A stretch of DNA of 64,000 nt, from the NCBI RefSeq assembly GCF_002288925.2, contig NW_022098076.1, positions 68,615,323 to 68,679,322 of the forward strand, given 5' to 3'. Of the stretch, positions 23,091 to 34,235 are shown one piece after another. The position numbers and the translations under genes are program-made. The stretch is from Delphinapterus leucas (Eukaryota > Chordata > Mammalia > Artiodactyla > Monodontidae). Each line of letters opens with the position of its first letter. Positions within the stretch are counted from its first letter, which is position 1. The notes below the pieces were generated by a model. That model saw nothing but the letters and a program-made list of their open reading frames with translations, was not told where the DNA came from and made no database searches.

Positions 23091-23449
23091 GGGCTTTCCC
23101 TGATGGCACAGTGGTTAAGAATCCTCCTGCCAATTCAGGGGACACGGGTTTGAGCCCTGGTCCAGGAAGATCCCATATGCCCTGGAACAACTAAGCCCGT
23201 TCACCACAACTACTGAGCCTGTGCTCTAGAGCCTGCAAGCCACAACTACTGAAGCCCACGCACCTAGAGCCTGTGCTCTGCAACAAGAGAAGCTACCGCA
23301 ATGAGAAGCCCGTGCACTGCAACAGAAAGTAGCTCCTGCTTGCTGCAACTAGAGAAAGCCCACATGCAGCAATGAAGACCCAAAGCAGCCAAAAATAAAT
23401 ACATTTTAAAAGTAATAAATAAAATCATGTTATCAATAGGTTCTTTAAA
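23091..23449 (+). mobile_element. Longer tRNA-derived SINE (CHR-2-like), sense
   Basis: Begins gggctttccctgatggcaca, has box-B-like 'gggtttgagccctggtcc', paired 'gcaacaagagaagctacc' and 'gcaactagagaaagccca' arms and an A-rich tail. Target duplication aaaaataatcccagtcaa (23073-23090) versus aaaaataatcccattcaa (23450-23467), one mismatch in 18. Confidence 0.92.
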
Positions 23450-23467
23450 AAAAATAATCCCATTCAA

Positions 23468-24114
23468 ACAAATTAACACTGGCTTCTGAATGGCGATTAT
23501 AAAAGTATTCATCAATATTCTTAAAATAATCAGTCTCTTGGATGCTGGAATTTCATTCCCTCTCATCAGATGGTTCCATACCTATATGATTTCCAACTGC
23601 TATAATGCTTAGAGTTTTCAAGGAGATTTAATTCATGGCTGAATTCCAGAAGACATTTAAAATTTATTTTACTTCCTCCAAATAAGATTATGGCCAGGTA
23701 GTTACCAGATCACTAGATTCTCCTTTCTTCCCTTCCTGTTGGACCAACTCTGGCCCTGCTTGACCTTCTCAATCTTATTAATCTCATGGCAATAAATAAA
23801 ATAAAGGGGGTTTGATACTTATAAGTGGTGTCTTCAAGCTTCAAAGTAAAGAAGCATTTTCTGATCACTATAGATGTCCAGTGATGAAGTAGATACATTG
23901 AGAAGTAATTAGCTCTTTGTCACTACACTGGACTCAATGGGGAAGTACAGGGAGACTCAAGAAGGGGGTGGTTAGTATGAGTTTCTTTCGTATCTGAGAA
24001 TCTTTGATTCTAGGTCAAGGCCAAGGAGTGTCCAGAGGTCAGAATCAGTCACGGTTTAAAGGAAACAGAGACAGAATCTAGGTAGACCTGGTTGGTTGAA
24101 AAAAAAAGGGATAG
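23468..24114. other. UNC80 intron, no recognised element
   Basis: Unique-looking intron sequence; no repeat named. Confidence 0.4.
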
Positions 24115-24235
24115 GTGTTGATGGTGGTGGTGGTACTCGCGGTGGTGGTAATGTTGGTGGTGATGGTAGTCATGGTGGTGGTGTGGTTGTGGTGTGGTGG
24201 TGGCGGCAGTGGTGAGAGAGGTGGTGGTAGAAGAT
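24115..24235. repeat. GGT-rich imperfect triplet repeat
   Basis: About 120 bp dominated by GGT/GAT triplets (runs such as atggtggtggtggta), almost free of C on the + strand. The degenerate units suggest an old, interrupted microsatellite. The G-runs are only two long, so any quadruplex would be of the weak two-tetrad kind. Confidence 0.9.
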
Positions 24236-24691
24236 AACAAAAGTAACATTTTCATTGTATGTCATAGTTAATAAAGCACCTTCACATTCATTGTCTTATT
24301 TGTTGATATAAGAGGAAAGGGTTAAGCCAGGACATGGTCCCCAAATGAGGGTACATTCAACTTCAGTTTCTCAGTTATAGAAAAGTGAAGGAATTGAAGT
24401 CACTGGTGAATACTGGCAAGAGAACTGAGAGGAAGGAAAATATAGCTGCATGTCCAATATGTTTGAATCATAGTAACATCCTGTTTTTACCATCATTGTG
24501 CAAGTGTGGCAATTGCAGTTGTTCATACCTGTCTCTTTGGGTTAGGGGACCCTTGAGATTACTCTAACATTCACAAGTTGTCTTCTATTAAAGGTATTAT
24601 TAACTTTTGTATCCTCTGTGTTTGGTTTCACTTAATATCTGATCTCATCTGCTTCCTGACTTTCAGGAATGCTTCACTTTTAAATATGTTC
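24236..24691. other. UNC80 intron, no recognised element
   Basis: Intron sequence before the left edge of the inverted L1. Confidence 0.4.
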
Positions 24692-26404
24692 TAGAATGAA
24701 TTTGGGAGTGTTCCTCCCTCTGCAATTTTTTGGTAGAGTTTGAGAAGGATCAGTGTTAGCTCTTCTCTAAATGTTTGATAGAATTCATCTGTGAAGCCAT
24801 CTGGTCCTGGACTTTTGTTTGTTGGAAGATTTTAATTACAGTTTCAATTTTATTACTTGTGATAGGTCTGTTTATGTTTTCTAATTCTTCCTGGTTCAGT
24901 CTGGGAAAATTGTACCTTTCCAAGAATTTGTCCATTTCTTCGTGGTTGTCCACTTTATTGGCATATAGTTATTTGTAGTAGTCTTTTATAATCCTTTGTA
25001 TTTCTGTGGTGTCAGTTGTGATTTCTCCTTTTTCATTTCTAATTTTATTGATTTGCATCCTCTCCCTTTTTTTCTTGATGAGTCTGGCTAAGGGTTTATC
25101 AATTTTGTTTATCTTCTCGAAGAACCAGCTCTTAGTTTCATGGATCTTTGCTATTGTTTTCTTCATTTCTCTTTCATTAATTTCTGCTCTGATTTTTATG
25201 ATTTCTTTCCTTCTACTGAATTTGGGTTTTTTGTTCTTTCTCTAGTTGCTTTAGCTGTAAGTTTAGAGTGTTTATTTGAGATTTTTCTTCTTTCTTGAGT
25301 TGAGATTGAATTGCTATAAACTTCCCTCTTAGAACTGCTTTTGTTGCATCCCATAGGTTTTGGGTCATCATGTTTTCATTGTCATTTGTTTCTATGTATT
25401 TTTTAATTTCTACTTTGATTTCTTCAGTGATCTCTTGGTTATTTAGTAGCACAGTGTTTAACCTCCACGTATCTGTGTTTTTTACAGTTTTTTTTTCCTG
25501 TAATTGATTTCCAATCTCATAGTGTTGTGGTCAAAGGATGCTTGATACGATTTCAATTTTCTTAAATTTTCCAAGGCTTGATTTGTGACCCAGGATGTGA
25601 TCTATCCTGGAGAATGTTCCATGTGCACTTGAGCAGAATGAGTATTGTGCCACTTTCTGGTGGCATGTCCTATAAATATCAATTAAATCTATCTGGTCTA
25701 TTGTGTCATTTAAAGACTGTGTTTCCTTATTTATTTTCTGTTTGGATGATCTATCCATTGGTGTAAGTGGGGTGTTAAAGCCCCCTACTATTATTGTGTT
25801 ACTGTTGATTTCCCCTTTCATTGTTGTTAGCATTTGCCTTATGTATTGAGGTGCTCCTATGTTGGGTGCATAAACATTTATAATTGTTATATCTTCTTCT
25901 TGGATTGATCCCTTGATCATTATGTAGTGCCCTTCCTTATCTCTTGTAACAGTCTTTAGTTTAAAGTCTATTTTATCTGATATGAGTATTGCTATTTCTT
26001 TTGATTTCCATTTGCACGGGATATCTTTTTCCATCAATTCACCTTCAATCTGTATGTATCCCTAGGTCTGAAGAGGTTCTCTTGTAGACAGCATATATAT
26101 GGGTCTTATTTTTGTATCCATTCAGCCAGTCTGTGTCTTTTGGTTGTGCCATTTAATCCATTCACATTCAAGGTTATTATTGACATGTATGTTCCTATTA
26201 CCCTTTTCTTAATTGTTTTGGGTTTGTTTTTGTGGATCTTTTTCTTCTCTTGTGTTTCCTGCCTAGAGAAGTTTCTTTAGCATTTGTTGTAAAGCTGGTT
26301 TGGTGGTGCTGAATTCTCTTATCTTTTGCTTCTCTGAAAAGCTTTTGATTTCTCTGTTAAATCTGAATGAGATCCTTGCTGGGTAGAGTAATCTTGATTG
26401 TAGG
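24692..26404 (-). pseudogene. L1 ORF2 N-terminal half, inverted arm
   Basis: Minus-strand fragments give the endonuclease region (IIVGGFNTPLTPMDRSSKQK, SSLGKFKKIEI) and the linker to the reverse transcriptase. Frameshifts separate the fragments. No intact frame. Confidence 0.85.
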
Positions 26405-27442
26405 CCACCATCACCCTGATACCAAAGCCAGAAAAAGATATCACAAAAAAAGGAAATTATAGATCAATATCACTGATGAACATACATGCAAAAATCCTGA
26501 ACAAAATACTAGCTAACAGAATCTAACAGCATATTAAAAGGATCATACAACATGATAAAGTGGGGTTTATCCCAGGGATGCAAGGATTCTTCAATATATG
26601 CAAATCAATCGATGTGATAAACCATATTAACAAATTAAGGAATAAAGAACATATGATCAGCTCAACAGATGCCAGAAAAGCTTTTGACAAAATTCAACAT
26701 TCATTTATGATAAAATCTCTCCAGAAAATGGGCGTAGAGGGAACCTACCTCAACATAATAAAGGCCATATATGACAAACCCACAGCAAACGTCATACCCA
26801 ATGGTGAAAAATTGAAAGCATTTCCACTAAGATCAGGAACAAGACAAGGATGTCCACTCTCGCCACTCTTATTCAACATAGTTTTGGAAGTCCTAGACAC
26901 GGCAATCAGAGAAGAAAAAGAAATAAAGGAATACAAATTACAAAAGAAGAAGTAAAACTGTCACTGTTTGCAGGTGACATGATACTATACATAGAAAATA
27001 CTAAAGATGCCACCAGAAAACTACTAGAACTAATCAATGAATTTGGTAAGGTTGCAGGATACAAAATTAATGCACAGAAATATCTGGCATTCCTATACAC
27101 CACCAACAAAATATCAGAAAGAGAAATTAAGGAAACAATCCCATTCACCATCGTAACAAAAATAATAAAATACCTAGGAATAAACCTGCCTAAGGAGACG
27201 AAAGACTTGTACTCAGAAAACTGTAAGACACTGATGAAAGAAATCAAAGATGACATAAACAGATAGAGAAACATACCATGTTCTTGTATTGGAAGAACCA
27301 GTATTGTGAAAAGGACTATACTACCCAAAGCAATCTACAGATTCAAGGCAATCCGTATCAAACTACCAATGGCATTCTTCACAGAATTAGAACAAAAAAT
27401 TTTACAATTCGTATGGAAACACAAAAGACCCCAAATAGCCTG
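26405..27442 (+). pseudogene. L1 ORF2 reverse-transcriptase part, sense arm
   Basis: Frames show [40 protein letters not shown] and GYKINAQKYLAFLYT. The catalytic FADD motif is FAGD here (26966-26977), so a metal-binding Asp is lost. A frameshift near 26930 separates two pieces. Ends abruptly at a deletion of about 1 kb. Confidence 0.85.
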
Positions 27443-27472
27443 AGAAAACCATAATTCAAAAAGAGACATGTG

Positions 27473-27665
27473 GGCTTCCCTGGTGGCGCAGTGGTTGAGA
27501 GTCCACCTGCCGATGCAGGGGACACGGGTTCGTGCCCCGGTCCGGGAAGATCCCACATGCCGCGGAGCGGCTGGGATCGTGAGCCATGGCTGCTGAGCCT
27601 GCGCATCCAGAGCCTGTGCTCCTCAACGGGAGAGACCACAACAGTGAGAGGCCCACGTACCGGAA
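27473..27665 (+). mobile_element. CHR-1-type SINE nested in the twin-primed L1
   Basis: Sense CHR-1 with a short tail. Target duplication aaaaagagacatg (27458-27470) versus aaaaagagacgt (27666-27677), one mismatch. Confidence 0.9.
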
Positions 27666-28319
27666 AAAAAGAGACGTACTCAATGTTCATTGCAGCACTG
27701 TATACAATAGCCAGGCCATGGAAGCAACCTAAATGTCCATCAACATGAATGGATAAAGAAGATGTGGCACATATATACAATGGAATATTACTCAGCCATA
27801 AAAAGAAATGAAATTGAGTTATTTGTAGTGAGGTGGATGGACATAGAGTCTGTCATACAGAGTGAAGTAAGTCAGAAAGAGAAAAACAAATACCATATGC
27901 TAACGCATATATATGGAATGTAAAAAAAAAAAAGGTAGGTGAACTTAGTGGCAGGGCAGGAGTAAAGACGTAGACATAGAGAATGGACTTGAGGTCACGG
28001 GGAGGGGGAAGGGTAAGCTGGGATGAAGTGAGAGAGTAACATTGACATGTATACACTACCAAACGTAAAATAGATGGCTAGTGCGAAGCAGCTGCATCGC
28101 ATGGGGAGATCAGCTCAGTGCTTTGTGACCACCTAGAGGGTGGGATAGGGAGAGTGGGAGGGAGACACAAGAGGGAGGGGATGTGGGGATATATGTATAC
28201 ATATAGCTGATTCACTTTGTTATACAGCAGAAACTAACACAACACTGTAAAGCAATTATATTCCAATAAAGATATTTTAAAAATTATATTCTATATGTTT
28301 TCCAGTGCATTTGTGGTTT

Positions 28320-28520
28320 TAGTCATATGCATATATGTGTGTGTGTAAATATAGAGAGATAGAAATACGAATATAGAAATATATATAGATGTAGATATAA
28401 ATGATACCGATGGATAGATTGGTGACAGATAGATAGATATAGATGTCAGATAGATATGCAGATGCAGATATAGGTACAGATATACAGATTTATACATAGG
28501 TATAGATTCTACCATTTCAT
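28320..28520. repeat. Degenerate GATA/ATAG tetranucleotide tract
   Basis: Imperfect runs of atag, gata and agat (for example cagatagatagatatagatg), continuing out of a short gt-run at 28337-28346. Confidence 0.85.
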
Positions 28521-30149
28521 CAGATAGCATTTGGGAGAGGAGGGGAAAATGAATGTCTTCAGTTCATCATCACTTTCCAGTCCTTTACTTTCTCCCATCT
28601 CTCTTTTATTGTTCGCTTTTGTTGGATGTTGCATTCATTTTTTTAAGTGCAGCTTAAATACAGTGTTTACATTATGATGTAATTTTATTTCGGAACAGTT
28701 TTCATTGTTTCGTTGCCTTCATCATAGAATTTATATGTGATTTTTTTCAAGTTTCCAATTTTCTTCAGAATTAAAAAGTATTATTAAATGAAAGAAGTAC
28801 TAGAAGTGTCAATGTTCAAAGTCTTGCCAATCTGAAGGTTTTTGTTTTAAACAGTCCTCTTGTCATTATTGCTATGACTACAAAGGGATAATTGGATCCG
28901 TTTTTAGTCCAGCACAGCTCCTCCTCACACTCTTCCTCTTTAGTGTCAATTTAATAAATGCAGCTGTAAGGTATTTTTAAAAAGATATGTTTTATAAAGG
29001 ACTCATTTTATCTTTAGGTTCATATAATCTACAAGCACAAAAATAGTTCAAACAAAAGGCACTTCTGTCTATTTTATGTACATTTCAGGTGAAATGATCT
29101 ATCCTTTTATACCCAGTTGAATATAACATGTACAGACATAGTGATTTCTAATTTACTGGTAATTTATTAGCATAAATAACACATAATATCAGTTTGCTTT
29201 AAGAACAGTTTCATGAATATAAGAGAGTCAATGGGATCATAGTTTTCTCCTTAGTCTGTGGATAGAGAAAACCTAATTCATGTTAAATTATAATAGCTTC
29301 ATAAATAGATAGTTTTAGGAGGACTGGTTATATAATTTTTATCCAAATTGGGACACTTTTGAGAGTGAAATGGAGTGCTATCAATAATTATACCAGTTAG
29401 ACATAAACTAGAACTCTTGAGGAAAATGAAACATTTGGTTACCATATAGTCATACTTTCAGGTTCACTGCAACACATGTAATCCACATTGGGGTTTACCA
29501 TCATAAAACTACTTGGTGATGAATGGATATTAGCTTTTTTCAAGGATTTAGGAATATATGCAGACTAGGAACTATCAAAGCAAAATAATATTGTGTCCTC
29601 TTTTGAATCATAAGGAAAGTTGAAATAATCCAGTAATAACCAAAACTAAATGGTCAAATTATTCACTTTATTCTAGTGGTATTCCTATACTGAATGTTTG
29701 AAAACATTCTATGAAATGTAACATAAAAAGGATGTATATCATGAATATGTAGAGTTTAAAGAAAAAATTTGAATGTCACATATCCACCACATATCTTAAA
29801 AAATAGGACATTTCCACTTTCTTTAAAGTCCCCTGTATCTCCTTCCCTAATTACTCACCCCTACCTCCTAGAAGACACTGCTGTCTTGAACTTTGTTTTA
29901 ATCTTCCCTGTGCTTGCTTTATTTTACCACATGAGCTTGTATCCCTAGAGAATATATCATTTTGTTTTGTTTCCTTATGCTGTATGTTAATGAAATTTTT
30001 AATGTAATTTAATTTATAAAAATTTTCTTTAGTGGTTAGCATTTTTATGTCTTTTCAAAGAAATCCCAAGGTAGTAATAAATACATATTAAATTTTCCTC
30101 TAAAAATTTTAAAGTCTGCATTTCACATTTAGGTCTTTAACTAGAATTT
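28521..30149. other. UNC80 intron, no recognised element
   Basis: AT-rich intron. I cannot name a repeat here. Confidence 0.4.
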
Positions 30150-30835
30150 ATTGTGTGTATAAAACAGGATTTTTTTTTCTTTCTTTTTTCACATGAAAAA
30201 AATTATTCTAGCATAATATATTGATTAATTCATACTTTATTATCTGATGTGTAACACCATCTTAATTATGTGTCAGGTTTCTATGCATGCATGGGTGTAA
30301 GTCTGAGTTTTTTTTCTGTTGCATTCCATGTGTGCTCTGAGTTAATCTACTCTGTCTTAATAGCTTGAACTTTGAACATCATCTAGGTTGTTCTTGGCTC
30401 CTTACTCTTCCATGTGAATTTTGTAATTAGCGTGTCAGTTTCTATGAAAATATTTTGATTTGGAATTACATTAAGTCCACAGATAAATTTAGATACAGTT
30501 AAAATTCAAATTGAAATTCAGATCTGAATTGATAATTCAAAAGTTCTATTTCTTTGAGTACATTTAAGTAATTTTAATCTTTTTAGCAATTTGTCAGTTT
30601 TACCTGCATTTTCATATTTGTTGGATTAAAATTGATCATAACATTTTCTTATTAGTTTTTGATCTTTGCAGCATCTGTAATTATTTTTTCTGTTTTTATT
30701 CCTAAAATTATTTCCTTTTCTTTTCTTGATTAGGCTTGCCAGATATTTGTCAATTTCATTAGTCTTTTTTAATGGTACAATAGAGATTCTCTCTATTGTA
30801 TCTCGTTCTCTAATTCATTAATTCCTGCCCTTATT

Positions 30836-30973
30836 ATTGAAGTATAGTTGATTTACAATGTTGTGGTAGTTTTAGGTGTACAGCAAAGTGATTCAGTTAT
30901 AAATACACATATACGTATAATATTCTTTTTCAGATTCTTTTCCCTTATAGGTTATTACAAAATATTGAGTATA
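30836..30973 (-). mobile_element. Very short L1 3' end (type C) with TSD
   Basis: Only 138 bp, with 'gttgatttacaatgttgtgg' and 'gcaaagtgattcagttataa'. Flanked by a perfect 13-bp duplication, tcctgcccttatt, at 30823-30835 and 30974-30986. Confidence 0.9.
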
Positions 30974-31448
30974 TCCTGCCCTTATTTTTATTCTTTCCTC
31001 CTTCTTGCTTTGAATTCATTGTATTATTATTTTACCTTGTTAGTTGATTGCTTAGCTCATACTTTTATTTTTTCTGTTCAAAAATTGAGCATTTAGCTAT
31101 TCATTTCCCTCTAAGTACTCCTTCAATTATGTCATAAATTTTGATAAGTAGTATTTATGTTACAATTTATTTTTAAGTCCTTTTTAATTTATTTAATGGT
31201 TTCCTTTTCCATGGGTTATGTATATATGTATGAGTGTGTGTGTTTCAGTTTTATAAATTTCAGAGTTTTGTTAGGTATCCATTTGTTATTGATTTCTAAC
31301 TTCATTTTCAGATACTGATTCTTTGGAATTAATTTAAACTTGCTTCATGAACTAGAGCATTATTAATTTTTGTAAATGTTCTATGTGTAGTTGAAAAGAA
31401 TGTGCATTCTCCAGTTGTTGGGCACAACATAGAGGCTCTTCTTTCCTT

Positions 31449-31895
31449 TTTTTTTTTAATTGAAGTATAGTTGACATACAATATTATATTAATTTCAGGT
31501 GTACAACACAGTGATTTGGCATTTATATACATTATGAATTGATCACGGTAAGTCTAGTAACTATCTGTCAACTTTGTCATACAAAGTTATTATAATATTA
31601 TTGACTGTATTCCCTATACTGTATATTATATCCCAGTGACTTATTTATTTTATAACTGGAAGTATGAAACTTTTAATGCCCTTCACCTATATTACCCAAA
31701 CCCTGTTCCCCCCTCAACCTCCCATCCCCACCTCTGGCAACCACTAGCTTATTCTCTGTATCTGTGAGTCTATTTTGCTTTGTTTGTTCATTTTTTTGTT
31801 TTTTAGATTCCACATATCAGTAAAATCATACAGATTTTTCCGTCTAACTTATTTCACTTAGCATAATACCCTCTGGGTCCATCAGGGTGCAGTGT
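31449..31895 (-). mobile_element. L1 3'-end fragment, antisense (older family)
   Basis: Starts with a T-run and 'aattgaagtatagttgacat', with 'cacctctggcaaccactag' and 'agattccacatatcagtaaa' further on. It is an L1 3' UTR and the end of ORF2, distinct from the type C fragments. Confidence 0.7.
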
Positions 31896-32389
31896 TTTAT
31901 ATTCAAGTCTTCTATATTCTTATTTTTACCCCTCACCACTTGATCTGTCAAACACTAAGTTGTGTTAAAATCTCCTCTATGATGACAAACTTGTCCATTT
32001 ATTTTGTAGTTCCAGCAATTTCTGTTTTATTGATTTAGAGGCAGATCGTTTAAAAGTATGAAAAGTATCTGGTGCTATGAACCTTTTATTACTATCTAGT
32101 GACCCAGTTTATTTCTAGCATATATAAGATATGTTTTTCTTTGATAATAATACAGCTGAAACAGTTTTATTAGCATTGGTCTGGTCTTTTTGCCAGTTCT
32201 TTCCTTTCAACTTTTCTACATCTTTGTGTTTTAGATATGTGTCTTGTAAAAAGCAAGTATTTGAATTTTTATAACATTTTAGTGACCTTTTTTTCCCTAG
32301 AAAATTTAGTACATTTGCACAGATTATGATTACTTATATAGATTCACTTCTGTCTTCTTCTGCCTACTTACCACATTTTTTCATCATTT

Positions 32390-32463
32390 CATTGTATATG
32401 TTTCATTATTTCATTTTTCATTATTTCATTTTTCATTATTTCATTGTATATTCATTATTTCAT
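32390..32463. repeat. Short tandem repeat, unit near tcattatttcattt
   Basis: Four or five imperfect copies of a 14-nt unit (tttcattatttcat). Confidence 0.85.
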
Positions 32464-33427
32464 GCCTTCTTTCAAATAGTGTTGAATTTTGTTTTATTTC
32501 TCTTGCTTTGGTTTGGTTTAGCTTTGTTTTATTCATTTTTCTTTATCAGCTTTAAAATTATTCTATTTATATTTTTTTAAATTGCATGCATATTTAACTC
32601 AGCAAAGTCTAAATTTAATGAATATCTTTACTCTTCTTCCAAACAGTAAAAGACTGTAGAGGGTTTTAACCCCAATTATTGTTCAAGATTTACTTCTTTA
32701 TTTTTTTTGTTTTAACATTGATAAAGTAGACATTATTTTTATTGATTGTTAGGAAAATGATTTTTAAATTTGTCCAAAAGCTTAGCATAGTCTTTGCTCA
32801 CCATTTTTCCTTGCATCTCAGACATTCCTTTCTAAGATCTATATCCTCCTGAAGGAAAGCTTTCAGACACTTCTTTGGTGATGATCAACTGGCAGTAGCT
32901 CTCTCAGCTACAGTTTAATTGAAAATGTCTTTATTTTGGTTTCATTCTTGAAAGAGACTTTTGATAGAATTAGAATCATAGGCTAACATTTTCTTTCTGT
33001 ACTTCAAAGATATTATCCCCTTCTCTTCTGGCTTAATTGACATTCTTTTATAGGTAATGTGTCTCCCCCAATTCCTTCTCCCAGTTGCTTTTATTGTTGA
33101 TCTTCTCTTTATTATTGATCTTTTGCACTTTCACTAAAAAGTTTCTAGCCTATATTTCATATTTCATTAAGTCTGTAAATCATGTAATTGGCATATTATG
33201 TCTATTCTGGAAATTTTCCAACTGTTATTTCTTCAAAGATTGTGTCTTTCACATTTTCTCTAATTTTTCCTTCTATAAACTGAAAAGATGCATGATAGAG
33301 CTTCTCAGTTTATCCTCTGTTTTTGACAACTTCTTTCATATTTTTCATTTCTTCATCTCTTTTTATGCTGTATTCTGCCTAATTCTCTTCCATTTCACTT
33401 TTTCTTTTTTCAGCTGTGTCTAATTTC

Positions 33428-33636
33428 ATGGTTCTTAACCAGGGGTAACTTTGCCCACCAGGGGGCATTTGGCAATGTTTGGAGGAATTTTTGGTTGTCA
33501 TGACTTGGGAATTGTTATTTGCATCTAGTTGGTAGTTAATAAAGATTCTGATAAACATCTCATAATACATAGTGCACACTTCACAAAAAAGAATTATCTG
33601 GCCAAAACGGCCAATAATGCTGAAGGTGAAAAAAAC
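33428..33636 (+). repeat. MER20 DNA transposon remnant
   Basis: Contains 'ggttcttaaccaggggtaac', 'gggggcatttggcaatgttt', 'atctagttggtagttaataa' and 'agaattatctggccaaaac', in MER20 order and about full length (about 210 bp). MER20 is a non-autonomous hAT element. Confidence 0.85.
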
Positions 33637-33955
33637 TGATCTAATTTTTGTTTGAATCTGTCCATTGAGTTTTAAATTTCAAGTACTACATTTTTTTATT
33701 TGTAAAAGTTCTATTTCTTGTTTTAAAACTACATGGTCAACTTTGATAACCTAATTCCTTCTACTTTCAGTACCCACATTAATCTGTAGATGTATTTGAT
33801 ACATTATGATTCCTATAGCCACAGTCTTTGTAAAGGGTCTGATTCTACACTTTGCTGTTTCTTCCTACTCTGACTCATGGTGAATTTTTTAAAATATATT
33901 TTTAATAAGCTTAACTCCTTGAAACTTTATCTGTGCTGATTCTTTAAGACCTGTG

Positions 33956-34152
33956 TTAGAAGCAGTGTTATTCAGTGGACCAGCAGTTTTAGCAACATCT
34001 GTGAGTATGTTAAAAATGCAGATTTTCAGGCCCTGCAACATCTGCATCAGAATCTCTGAGGGTGAGCCCAAAGAATCTATTTTAACCATATTCTCTTATG
34101 CATACTCAAGTGACTCTTATGCATACTCAGGTTTGAAGTTTGAGAAGCACTA
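33956..34152. repeat. MER5A-like DNA transposon remnant
   Basis: Contains 'gttaaaaatgcagattttca', 'cagaatctctgagggtgagc' and a terminal 'gaagtttgagaagcactaat'. It carries a 16-bp direct repeat ctcttatgcatactca (34093-34108 and 34114-34129), a small local duplication. Confidence 0.75.
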
Positions 34153-34219
34153 ATTTAAAGTATTCCTCCAGAGAGGCTTTCCATTTCTTTTTCTCAGGCA
34201 CCTCGAAACATCACCAACC
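34153..34219. other. UNC80 intron, short spacer
   Basis: Spacer between two repeats; nothing recognised. Confidence 0.4.
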
Positions 34220-34235
34220 TAAGATCATTTTTTTT

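Larger units (their letters stand above)
24692..28283 (+). mobile_element. 5'-inverted (twin-primed) L1
   Basis: Two arms of one L1. 24692-26404 is antisense and runs from the reverse-transcriptase region back to the ORF1/ORF2 boundary. 26405-28283 is sense and runs from the adjacent reverse-transcriptase position to the 3' UTR and a short A-rich tail. The L1 coordinates of the arms meet to within a few bases: the antisense arm ends at the L1 sequence 'aaattcattcta' and the sense arm starts at 'aggccaccatcaccc'. The junction (26402-26404) shares AGG. This is the expected product of twin priming. A target duplication is not clear; the flanks share only atatgtt. Confidence 0.9.
30150..33425 (-). 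repeat. Old antisense L1 composite
   Basis: Several blocks match the antisense of old L1 ORF2, such as 'gtagttgaaaagaatgtgca' (31387-31406) and 'ttgtgttttagatatgtgtc' (32224-32243). Long parts are unrecognisable. It is interrupted by younger inserts at 30836-30973 and 31449-31895. Borders are approximate. Confidence 0.55.

Noticed and set aside
24049..24255. Minus-strand open frame rich in His
   Set aside because: Translation of the GGT-rich repeat only.
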